Of a stretch of 64,000 bases of DNA, positions 46,601 through 58,600 are shown piece by piece (position 1 is the first letter of the stretch; each line of letters begins with the position of its first letter). The position numbers and the translations under genes were made by a program. Origin of the DNA: Euleptes europaea. Its lineage: Eukaryota > Chordata > Lepidosauria > Squamata > Sphaerodactylidae. Under the pieces are notes generated by a model that did not search any database, was not told where the DNA came from, and worked only from the letters and a program-made list of their open reading frames with translations. The stretch covers positions 79,147,614-79,211,613 of the forward strand of contig NC_079318.1 of the NCBI RefSeq assembly GCF_029931775.1, written 5' to 3'.

Positions 46601-49600
46601 ACAGATAGATTCCTAACCTTAAACAATGTCTCTCACCACAGCAGTATCCTTCCAAACATGGACATGGACTCTGGGGCCAGGGCCTGCAACAAACCAAGAT
46701 GCCAGCTCTGCCCCATATCCACTCTGACAACACAATAACTGCACCCAACAACACCAGCCGTACCATCTCAGGTTCATTCACTTGTTCATCTTCCACCATT
46801 ATACATGCCATCAAATGTCAGCAATGCCATTCCGCTCTCTACACTGGACAAACAGGTCAGTCCCTACACAAAAGGATAAATGGACATAAAGCTGGCATTA
46901 AAAACCCTGGTCCTCCTTCACTGGAGTTAGAGCTATTGATCCTGCGGTCCAGTGGAGAGTCTATTTCTCCTGCTCAATCTCTCTACCCCCATTTCTTGGT
47001 CCCCCACCCCCACATATACTCCCTCCCTTCTTTTTCTTCTGCCTGAGGGGTTGTCTTGCTCATATTCTCTTGGAATCACCCTCTTGTCCAGATTCTACTA
47101 ATCTCCCCATCTTGATACCTTGTTTAATTCCCCTTACTATACATTATTTCCGATTTGAGTTCCATTTGGCTTCTCTATATATTCCTTTTTTGATAGATAC
47201 ATACTTATTTATGGCTGTACATACACTCTCAGTGACTTTCAATACCACTGACCATGGTATCCCTCTGGACCGCCTTTTCAGGGTTGGGACTGGGAAGCAC
47301 TGTTCTGTGGTGGTTTCAATCCTATCTATAAGGTAGGTTTCAGAAGGTGATGCTGGGAGACAGTGCAGCCCCTTGGCATCTGACCTATGGGGTCCCCCAA
47401 AGTTCTTTATTGTTTAACACCTACAGGAAACCTCTGGGTGACATCATTTGGAGATTTGGGCTGGGCTGCTACCAATATGCCAATGAGAGTCAACTTCATC
47501 TCACGCTTCCTGCAGATCCCAGGGAGGCTGAAGAAACGTTGAAATACCTGGAGGCATTTTGGGGGTTGGGCGCGTGCTAATAAACTAAAGCTTAATCCTG
47601 ACTGGTGAGCAGAAGCACTGAATCAGGATTTAAGGTGTCTTCAGCTCTAGATGGAGTTGCATTCCCCCTGAAGGGACAGGTCTATAAGCTAGGGGATACT
47701 GCTAGACCGAGCTGACTGCTGGATAACTTTATTTGGTACAGAATGCTGCAGTGAGGATTTTGACTGGAATGGGCTGTAAGGATCACAACAAGTCTTGGTT
47801 CATCTACGCTGGCTTCCTGTTTGTTTCCAGGCCGTCTAAGGTACTGCTGTTGACCTTCAAAGCCCTGTATGGTTTGTGGCCAACAAACCTTAAGGACCAT
47901 CTACTCCCGTAAGAACCTACCCAACCTCTAACGTCACCCTTTGAGGCCCTGTTTCAGGTGCCCCCCACCTTCAGAGGTTCGATGGTCGTGCTAAAATTAT
48001 GAAACTCCCTCCCCAGGGATATTTTTCTGTTTGTTTCTATCATGGTCTTCCACCCCTGGGAAAAGATCTTTTGTTCCATCTGACGTTCCCTCCATGGTCC
48101 CTTGCTCCCTGAACTGGGTTTTCACTGTTGTTTCGTGTCTTTACACAGGTATTTTAGTTTTGCTTTTAATTGCTCTAAAGGTAAAGGTCCCCTGTGCAAG
48201 CACTGGGTTATTCCTGACCCATGGGGTGACGTCACATCCCGACGTTTCCAAGGCAGACTTTGTTTGCGGGGTGGTTTGCCAGTGCCTTCCCCAGTCATCT
48301 TCCCTTTACCCCCAGCAAGCTGGGTACTCATTTCACCGACCTCGGAAGGATGGAAGGCTGAGTCAACCTTGAGCCGGCTACCTGAAACCAACTTCTGTCG
48401 GGATCGAACTCAGGTCGTGAGCAGAGCTTTTGACTGCAGTACTGCAGCTTAACACGCTGCGCCACGGGGCTCTTTTAATTGCTCTACTGATCTGTATTTA
48501 TAATGTTGTTTTTGTTAGCTGCCTTGGTGGCCCTGATTGGGCAGAAAGGCAGGATATAAATTTTTTAAACAAATAAGTGCACGTGCGCACACAAATACTC
48601 ATGAAAATAAAATTAAAAACAGATAACCTACAATATCATTTAGTGTTCCAATGCATCGCAAACACTGCCCATTTTAATCAATTTACTACTCTTTATTTAA
48701 CTACTTCTTCTTCACTAATAAGTTAAACTCAACAGCAATGCAATTTTCCAAATCCTTCTAACTACCAATCTAAAACAAGAGGCGGTCATATTTTTGCCTA
48801 AATAAGAAACTATATTCATACAGGCTGATGTACATAAATCAAGCATAATTTCCAGATCTTCCTCTTTATTTTTAAAATCACCAGCATGCTAACATTACCA
48901 TATCCCAGAAGATTATATCCTGTTATTTCCATGATTAATAAAAAAAATCTTACCAATATTTTCTCTATTCCTGAACACTGTCCCAGGGCTGTAACTGGGG
49001 GGAGGGCAAGGAGGGTAGCCACTGCCCCTGTGGCATGCAGAGAGGGTGGCAGAACTGCCTCTCTTACAGGAGGAGCGGGCGCCTCTGTGCCAGGTAGTAT
49101 GGCTTTCTTGACACTTGCCCAAAATGCTTCTCCTGGGGGACAAGAGACTGCCAGGAGCAGCATTTTGTGGGGTATGGTGGACTGCAGAAGGTGGGGGAGG
49201 TAAGAACGTTGTGCCCCATGGACAGAAATCCTTCCACCAACACAAACAATGCGTAGCATCCAAGGTGCAGATCTCCTGATGCTCTAGGTGAAGTCAAAGT
49301 GGCCCCCAAGTCACAATTCAGACGGGACGTTCCTTGGGACAGGGCCCCCATCTCAGTTCTGGCTAACGTTACACACTCTAGTGCCATTTTTACTGATGGC
49401 AACACAAACAATACATCTCTTGTTCATTCAACAGATCATATTTGATGTCAGCTACTGACCCTTGTTAGGATAGAAACTGAATTACAACCCTACAAAAAGT
49501 TATTTATTAAAATATTTTACATGCTGCCCTTTCCCATTGTTGCTGGAAAAATCAAGCAAGCGACAGAGTCATTAAAACCACAGAACACTCCAATCGTAAG

Positions 49601-52600
49601 CACATGTAACAATTAACAGTTTTTAAATAAACTTAAAAATAAAAAACACCAGGTATACACATCACTGAAGAAATATGAAGGACTTTATTTCAAACAACAC
49701 CAAGGCTCACTAATCCGCTTTGTACAGAGTTGGGCTACTGGTCTGTCAAGGTCAATATTGTCTCCTATGACTGGCAATGGCTCTCCAGGATTTCAGGCAG
49801 AGGTCCTTCACATCATGCCTTCGCTTTGCGGAATCAAAGGGAAACAGATACAAGTGACAAGGGTAAAACTGCAAAAGAACCAGGATGCTTCACTTACCTG
49901 GAAGACCCCAGTTTTGCTGAAGGAACAATGGCAGCAGATCTAGAAAGAGAAAGAAGCAGCATGAATATCTGTGGAGAGCAGGAAAAACCAGCTACTTCCT
50001 GCCCCAGGAAATCCTGACCCAAAAGTAACAGGCCTACCTCATCTCCCCACCGAGTGCCACACCTTACCTACTCAAGAAGAGCAGGCACTGCTCTGCCTTC
50101 CAACCTCTACAAAGTTATTATGCATCAAACTGCCAAACTCTACACAGCAGGGGAGGAGGGGGTAAGACTGATTAACTTATTCAACATGGGGACCCAAAGC
50201 TATTTATGTTCTTCCCTCCCCTATTTTAGCTGAGGTTAGTTAGGCTAAGAATGGACCAAGATCACCCAGCAAGCTTCCATGGCAGACTGACTTCTACCCC
50301 GTCCCGCCCCAAATGCATGTGCATCATTTAACTCAGATCAACTAATATAACTAATTGGTTTTCAGTGGAATTAAGGTTTCAGACTTGAGACCGTGCCCTG
50401 CTGGACCAAGGCCAAATCCTAGCAGTCACAAGGTGGTCCTCCAGCACCCACTCATCTAATCTCTTCCCATTGCCTGCTATTCAGAACAGATGAATGATGA
50501 TGCACCTCACAAGAGCCTACATTAGACAGAAAGGAACAGAAGCACAGTGGATGGAGGGGGGAGGGTTTCAAAGAATTGCCCAATCAATCCCATGCCTCAC
50601 TGAGTCTCTCTAAACCAACTGGTGGATCACCCCAGCAGCACCCCATCCATCTTACGAGAAGGAAATGCCCCAGGAAATGACAAACACAGCAACAGCTCAA
50701 TTCAGACATCCCACTATACGCCAGTTTGCACTAACCATGGTTTAGAACCCCAAGCCACGGTTTAGAGGCAACAGCCTGCTCTCATTTTCAACCCCTGCTC
50801 CCCTCCGGCCATTGCACACCATGGTTTCAGATCCTAGTTTGTCAGCCCACCACAAGCTGTCCAGTTCAGACATCATGCCACGACCATAGTGAAGCCTCCT
50901 TGGCACAATGTCAAAACTGTGCCAAAAAGTAGGTAGTAGGTATCGGTATGTTATAGTATTCCTGGGTTAGGATTGCTTTGTGCTAGATGTTTTGGGTTGT
51001 GTTGTTGGTTTTGTATTATTTGTTAAGGTTTGTTTTTGTTTGTATTTTATTAAATTGAAAATTAAATTTAAAAAGTTATTTTTAAAAACTGGGCCAAAAA
51101 GAATCAGGTCTCGGTAGCTGGATATTGCAGTGACAGAGACGTGCACACTTAACAGCTGGATCCCTCACAGGAGTCAGGTTGGCGTTACAGATGGTCTGGG
51201 AAAGTCTGACGGCTGCTACCCCCAGACCCAACAGGGAATCCGACAAACTGCTCAGAAGCCTGCTGTCCCTAGGTAGTGGCCGTTTCCCCAACCCCAGAAC
51301 CTGCTGCTTCCTCTCTCCAACAGGCACAGTCAACCCTGCCCCTTGCAGCCACAGATCTGAGTATTCCACGCTCAAACAAATAAATGTAAAGCCCATATTG
51401 AGATATGCCACCATATCAATGAAGCCAAAGTGGGCAATCCATTCCAATTCCAGAAGTCACCCTGGCAACTGGAAATCGTGCTGTCCCAACAGTCCCAAGC
51501 ACATCTTTGCAACCATGAGAGCTAGAAACATCCTGCGACATGTATGTTTAAAAGCCCTAGGTGAAGTCAAAATGGCCCCCAAGTCACAAGGACGTTCCTT
51601 TTGGCAGGGACCCCATCTTAGTTTTGGCTACTGTTACACACTCTAGTGCCATTTTTACTGATGGCAACACAAACCATACATCTCTCAGCCTGTCCTTACA
51701 TCTGCCCTGTGAGGTAGGCTAGGCTGACCCAAGATCTCCCAGTGATCTCCATGGCTCAGCAAGGATTTGAACTTGGGTTTCCCCCGTCCAACACTCTAAC
51801 CAACATACCCGCACCGGTTTTCTTTAAAAGGGTCTGTCCCAAGCCAAAGAAACAGTTTAGATTCATAAATAGCCAGTGTGGTATAGTGGTTAGAGTGTCA
51901 GATGAGGATCTGGAAGACCCAGGTTCAAATCTTCATGCTGCCATGGAAGTTTGCTAGGGGACCTTGGGCCGGTCACACAATCTCAGCCTAACATCCCTCA
52001 TAGGGCTGTTGTGAGGATAAAATGGAGGAGAGGAGAATTATGTAAGCCACCCCGGGTCCCCATTGGGGAGATAGGTGGGATACAAATTAAGTAAAAAATA
52101 AAATAAAATAAAATACCAGCATCCAATTTTAGAGGGAGCCCAAACATCAGAGATACTGCAGAGGAGCGATGCCCCCCACCAGTCTGCGGTCCAAGCCTGC
52201 AGAGTCCCAACAGCAAGCAAATCCCCAGGTGAGTCTGCGCTTACAGAAGCTGCACACACATGAACACACATGAAGCTGCCTTATACTGAATCAGACCCTT
52301 GGTCCATCAAAGTCAGTATTGTCTACTCAGACCCGGCAGCGGCTCTCCAGGGTCTCAGGCAGAGGTCTTTCACATCACCTACTTGCCTGGTCCCTTTAAC
52401 TGGCGATGCTGGGGATTGCACCTGGGACCTTCCGCATGCCAAGCAGATGTTCTACCACTGAGCCACAGCACCTTGTCTTGCCTGCGCTTGTTCATCAACC
52501 CAATGCTGAAGGAAGGACAGTATAACACACAGGTCTCTGACTCGCAGCCAGGCTGGAGCATGAGGCTGCTGAAACAGCATCTCGTAAGTAACACCAGGAA

Positions 52601-55600
52601 GAAGACATCAAACGCTGGCCTGCCACGCTCGGGTCTGTGGTTATGCTGCAATCCCACAGGAGCACAAAAAGTCTCAGAAAGTCCTGTTAGGTGCCAAATT
52701 AAGTTTCCTGAGAAGTCAAGCTACATTTTAAAAAGAGAAAGAGAGAACAGGTTTCCAACTGTCATGGCTGCAAAGGCAGGCCTGAAAGCATATGAACCAT
52801 GCCCACGGAGATCTCCTGGAAGGGTGGCTGGAAGACTTCCAGTGGCAGAGATTGGGGACGTCAAAGCACTGCTTCCTTCCCCTGTCCTGTTCCTGGAGAA
52901 GCAACAAAACTACAATAAATTATGCAAAGAAGTCAATATTGGAGGATCAGGCACATTTTTGCACAAATCTATGGTTTAGCCAGATTTTGTGGCTGAAACT
53001 GTGGATGCTCTTTGAACAGAATTTTACTTTCATATAAGGTTATGGAACTCTCTGTCCACTGACATTTGCCAGGTGACGTGAGTGTGAGGTATATTTTTTC
53101 ACCCAGGGTGCCTGGCAGTTACATATTTAAATATGTGGTGATATTGTGCTGGTACTTTAAAACTATTTATATTTTAATTTCTGCTGTCACGCACATCGGG
53201 CAAGTGGAGCGGGGCAGAACAGAAATGGTTAAAGCACAAACACACAAAAATGGCTTCCTATAAAAACCACATGGGGCAGCTAGGTTCAGATTCCCTGCTC
53301 TAGTGTAATACTCAGCAAGTGGTTTATGGGGGAGCCCAGTTTCATTCACACGAGAGAACAAAAGTGGGAGAATGCCATGGTGGTTAAATAGAGATGTTGC
53401 CAGCTTCCAGGTGGGGCATGGAGTTCTCCCAGAATTTAATGGATCTCCAGGCTACAGATAACAGTTCCCCTGGAGAAAATGGCAGCTTCGGAAGATGGAC
53501 TCTACAGTATGATATCCCTGCTGAGCTTCCACCCTCCCAGGCACCGTCCCCAGATCTGCAATAATTTTCCATGCTGGAATTGGTAACTCTACGGTAGAAC
53601 CAGGGTGGATAAAAATCAATGATTTTTTAACAAAAAATGTAAAAACTCGGATTAAAATTTTAAAATCATTTTTTTTAAATAAAGTGCTTTTTGAGGAAAA
53701 ATCTATTTAAAAATAGTTTACATTGTTTTCTATTTAAGAAATATTATAGTCCAAAGGTTATTCATCATGAAATAAGGATTAGTTTTTAATTATGTAGCAT
53801 GAAACTGTACATTCATGCAATTTTTGGTAAATGGATTCCACTAACCCATTCACAATGTCATGCTCTTCCAGAGGTTTGTGTAAGATTCTTTTGGGCAATT
53901 TTTCCATTTAGAAGATATTACCACAGATTTTTGGTTTTGCAGTTCTCAAAACTGTGAATTTGTGTCTGTAGAGATAACATGGCTCTTCTTCACAGTAAAA
54001 ATGTTATAAAAATTCAGAGCTGAGAAGGCCTTAATCCTAATGTTCCTTTGCAAATCTATGTACACAAACCAACCCCTTATTTCTTAAGTGCTAAGTTTTA
54101 AGAAGTTCAATGAATAAAAGATTGTTTGGCGTGGAATAGATCTGCCCAAGGAGCTAAGTGTGAGGAGGGAGGGGCAAGCAGTAAAAAAGAAAATGAAACT
54201 TTCTGAGCAGAATACTCTACAAGTCTTGGGATCTTTGTGTGTATAGCCTGAGGTTTATCATATTATTCTCTCACTGGAGGAGAAAATCTATAATGGCAGC
54301 AGGCAGTAAAAGAGACCCAGTTTGGGAATATTTTAACGGCGTTCCTCTACCTATGGGTAAGGCAGGCATGCATGCAAAATGCAAACACTGCATCAAAGAA
54401 ATGCAACGCCTGGTGGCCCGAATGAAACTGGTGATAGATAATTATGAAATTATTGCGAGGTGAACTATCTTTGTATTTCTAATAGTATAACCAAATCAGT
54501 AATTTTGTAATCAGTAATCATATACTCTGAACAGTTATTATTCTAAAAATGAAACCTTCATCTGGTTGTAAATATTAAAATTATACCAGCAAGAATGAGT
54601 CTTTATGTAGAAAACCATGATTTAAATCAAGTCTTACTGACTAGTGATTTAAATTATGATTTAAATCCATTTAACTGAAATCAAATCCACCCTGGGTAGA
54701 ACGGTCTTATCATTTCAGACAGCAGATGAAGGATCACATTACGGAATGCTCCCCCATGTTAATAACTTCCTGGAATAGAAAACCAGCAGTCCAAGTAAAG
54801 GGTGCGTGGCTGGGGAGAGAAACTTTCTCTCTGCTGTGCTAGTTTTCTACTTGCATGGAGTTTTTCCATACAAAGGGACACTGAAAACCAGCATGATATC
54901 ATTGGTCCATCAAAACCAGTATTATCCACTAGCAGCAGCTCTTAAGCAGAACCTTCCACATCAGTTGGCCCCTTTTGACTGGAGACGCCTGAACCTGGAA
55001 CCCTCTACATACATTTAGCTCCTCCCCTAAATACTCAAGACTGAAATCCTCTGCCCACAATCCACTCCGCCACTTTGGTGTCCTTTCAGCCGATTCTCAT
55101 ACCGTTGTCCTGCACTTGTGAATCAGGGCTCATCATTTCCTTGTAAGGGTTGCTGCCGCTCTGTTCCTCAGAGGAATGGCAGGATAGAAACCTCAAGACA
55201 AAGAATCGAGCACAACCATCACTAATCTCTTGCCCAGCCGACAGCCTGCAACCCCCAGGAGAGAGGAGTTTCAACCAAGAGTCCCTGAGATTCAGCGACA
55301 GAGCCAAAAAGAGGAAGTCTGCAAGACAACGCACTTCCAAGTTTCAAATGCTAAAAAATACAAGAGGGGCAGCTTTCGTTCCCCAAACCTATCTGTAGTT
55401 GGGTGGCCGGGCAACTCTAGAGCCTCATCTCACAAGAAATGAGAGTTGTCAAAGTCAGGATCTGAGCGTATCCCACCTTCCCCATCCCCAGTCAGGGCTG
55501 CAAATGATATAGATCCCAAAAGCTATGGGATACTTCAGTAGTTTGTAAAGGAAGAAAAACACCCATGCTTAATTGCCTTTTTAAAAATGTGCTGATATTC

Positions 55601-58600
55601 AGGCCTTCCTTGAGTTCCATCCCTAATCCCGGATGCAGAAGTCGGTTTCTTAGCATTCTCTACATGCTCAGAGATAATGTTGATCCCTGCCACCCTGGCC
55701 CAAGTTTCACACTTTTATTTACTATTACACCCTAGCTTGCTTTTATTGGTATGTTTTTATGGACTGTTTGGATTTCGTTCTATTGACTTGGCTGGTTTCA
55801 TTGGTATGATTTGTTTTTACTGTCTTGGACTTTATTTTATTGTTTCCGTTGCCAACAATGTCAAGCAGGTCTGGAGAGACAACATACAAATTGTCTAAAC
55901 AAACCGACAGACTTCGAGCCATGTTTTGTCTGCTCCTTGATTAGACAGAGGCTAATACCCAAAAAAGAACAGAAGGTCCTCAAGCCAAAGTCCATGTGGA
56001 GCATTCAAAGCTGCCCCGATGTCGGCCCATCTAACACAGCACTGCCTATGCTAGACTGGGGAGGGGATATGGCTCAGTGATAGAGCATCTGCTTGGCATG
56101 CAGAATGTCCCAGGTTCAATTCCCAGCATCTCCAGTTAAAGGGACTAGGCAAGTAGGTGATGTGAAAGACCTGTGCCTGAGACCCTGGCGAGCCACTGCT
56201 GGTCTGAGTAGACAATACTGACTTTGATGGCCCATGGGTCTGATTCAGTATAAGGCAGCTTCATATGTTCATATGACTGCAGATTAGGGCACATGTTTTC
56301 TGCCCCATACCTGAGGTCCCTCAGCTTATCCTATCGAGTACTGCTGTATCATTTCTGGGGGCCGGAACATCAGCGCCTGTTACCTCTATGTATCGCTCAA
56401 AAATGAGAATAAATAACATGATATAAATATACCTCAGTCATACTAGTTGCTGAATTGTTGAACTTTTATTCTTTCTAAAGGCCTGCTCAGTGTTCTGTCA
56501 GCTCGGGAGGGAAAGCCAAGGTGGAGGAAATGGTCAGAGCTTTTATTTTTGCGGTTCCCAAACTGCAAAACCTCTCCCGGCATTCCAAGCTTTTCTGCAA
56601 AATGGGAATGGTGTTTCTGTGCCGATGGGCATTCAGTTGGCTCCATTTTTGTTGTTCAGTTTTGAACAAAGAGGCAGCTGCTAGTCTTGACAGTTCTGAC
56701 ATATTTTCCCCCCTTGGTGTGGTTTAGTGGAGATGCTTTGTGGCCGTAAATGTAGCACCATTTGAGTGAGTGGCCCTTCATAGGATAATGTAATTCGAAA
56801 GGGTCTCTGCTCCAAGGAGCTTAAAGTTAATTTTGACAGGGAGGCAAGGCAATGGCAGGGAAGGGAAAGGAGAGAACAAGCAGCTTTGACCCCCACCCAC
56901 CCCCGTTGGCTGGAGAAGGTTTCAGAGGGTAGCCATGTTGGTCAGTAGTAGAAGAGCAAGATTTGAGTCCAGTAGCACCTCTCAGGTTTTTGTAACATGA
57001 GCGTTCTAGAGTCAAAGCTCCCTTTGTCAGTTCCAGTTGGCTGGAGAAATAATACATATTTATAAAGGATGCAGGAGAGCTACTTTCCTCCTAAAGGAGA
57101 GGGGTGTGTTTTCCAGCCTTGCCTCTGCCTTGTAGAGACCACATGTCCCATCTAGCTTCACACTACAGACCTTGTCTGGTGGTGGTGGGTCTCGCAGGAG
57201 GTACCAAGGGCTCCACCTGGGGGCCTCTGGGCTAAGCCCTGTCTCCAAAGTGGGAGCCCTGCCAAGGAGGGTCCATGGCCAGGCTTCACTTACTCAGTGG
57301 AGAGAAGGGTCTCTGCATATGCTCAGAGTCAGTACAGGGCACTTTCACACAGCCCAAATAATGCACTTTCAAGCCACTTTCACAGCACCTTAACGATGGT
57401 TTGCAAGTGGATTTTGCCAGTTCGCATAGTAAATTCCACCTTCAAAGTGCATTGAAAGTACATTATTTGGGCTGTATGAAAGTGCCCTGTCTCTTCTTTG
57501 GTACTGTTTAACAATCACAAGGATTAAATCTGAAAAGCTTTTCATATCAGATCTCTTTGCAAGAAGCTCTGTGGAATCCCTTGGCGTATTTTATATCCCA
57601 CAATAATGAAGCATATTTGTTCAGGAAAACAAAATAGTATCTGACAGGAAGTGTTTGATTTTCCACCCTCTCTGTGTCCCAGAGACACGGAGTGGGAAGA
57701 AAGAACCAGTTCCCAAACAGAGTTGGCTTTGCTTCAGCACGGCTACAAGGGAGGGAGGGAATGTGTGTGCTGCTCTCCCTTTTTCAATTATAAACCTGGT
57801 CGCATCGCTTGAATCGGTGACTAGCTCTGTCTGTACATCTTAAGTGCAGGTTCAAGGGGCTTGACTGAAGCCAGAATGCAGCCCCCAAACCCTTGCTCTG
57901 AGGCCCCGTAAATGTAGTTGTTGGGTGGCTGTGGTAATGGACAGCAAGGGAATTTTGCTCCTCCCCTTCCCGGAGTTCTCTGAGACAGGCCTTGATCCTC
58001 TGCCAAGTCCCCTGGCCTGATTCCAAGCGTTTCCAAAGCCTGTCCCGAAGTGAGAACATGTATGTGTCCGAAGACTTGGAGGGGTGGAGCCAGTTGCACC
58101 AACAAACAGCGACTGGCTACTGAGCGCTGGCAAAATTTGCAGAACTCTGGCCCTACAATATGTGACTTCTGAGGGCATACAGGGTGCATTTCCGTTCCTA
58201 AACAAGAAAACACAGCCTCTTTCTTCCCATTCTCCTCATAAAGCTATTCTCTGTAAATGTGGTCATTGAGAGATTTGTGTGTGCAAATCTGGCATGCTTG
58301 GTGGTTGGGGAGGGAATGGTCTCAAGACTGAGGTTGATTACTGGGATCCTTGCTAGTAAAAATCTCAAGAACATAAGAAAAGCAATGCTGGATCAGACCA
58401 AGGCCCATCAAGTCCAGCAGTCTGTTCACACAGTGGCCAACCAGGTGCCTCTAGGAAGCCCACCAACAAGACAACTGCAGCAGCATTGTCCTGCTTGTGT
58501 TCCACTGCACCTAATATAACAGGCATGCTCCTCTGATCCTGGAGAGAATAGGTATGCATCATGAATGGTCCAAGATTTAACCTAATGGTCCAAGATTTAC

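Larger units (their letters stand above)
45270..46915 (+). mobile_element. Penelope-like element fossil (reverse transcriptase and GIY-YIG parts), nested insertions
   Basis: Plus-strand remains of a Penelope-like retroelement: a reverse-transcriptase block (about 45280-45660), a linker (about 45935-45978 and 46036-46305), and a C-terminal GIY-YIG endonuclease block (about 46740-46910). It is broken, with several interruptions and three later insertions: a Squam1-type SINE (45690-45934), a CR1 3' piece (about 45978-46035) and a family B SINE (46308-46513). It is therefore older than all three. In RELA intron 2. Confidence 0.85.

Noticed and set aside
55086-55340. Possible RELA exon 2 on the minus strand
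   Set aside because: The [14 protein letters not shown] reading does not resemble RELA; the 42-base exon at 49898-49939 fits the phase and the L-PLF pattern better.
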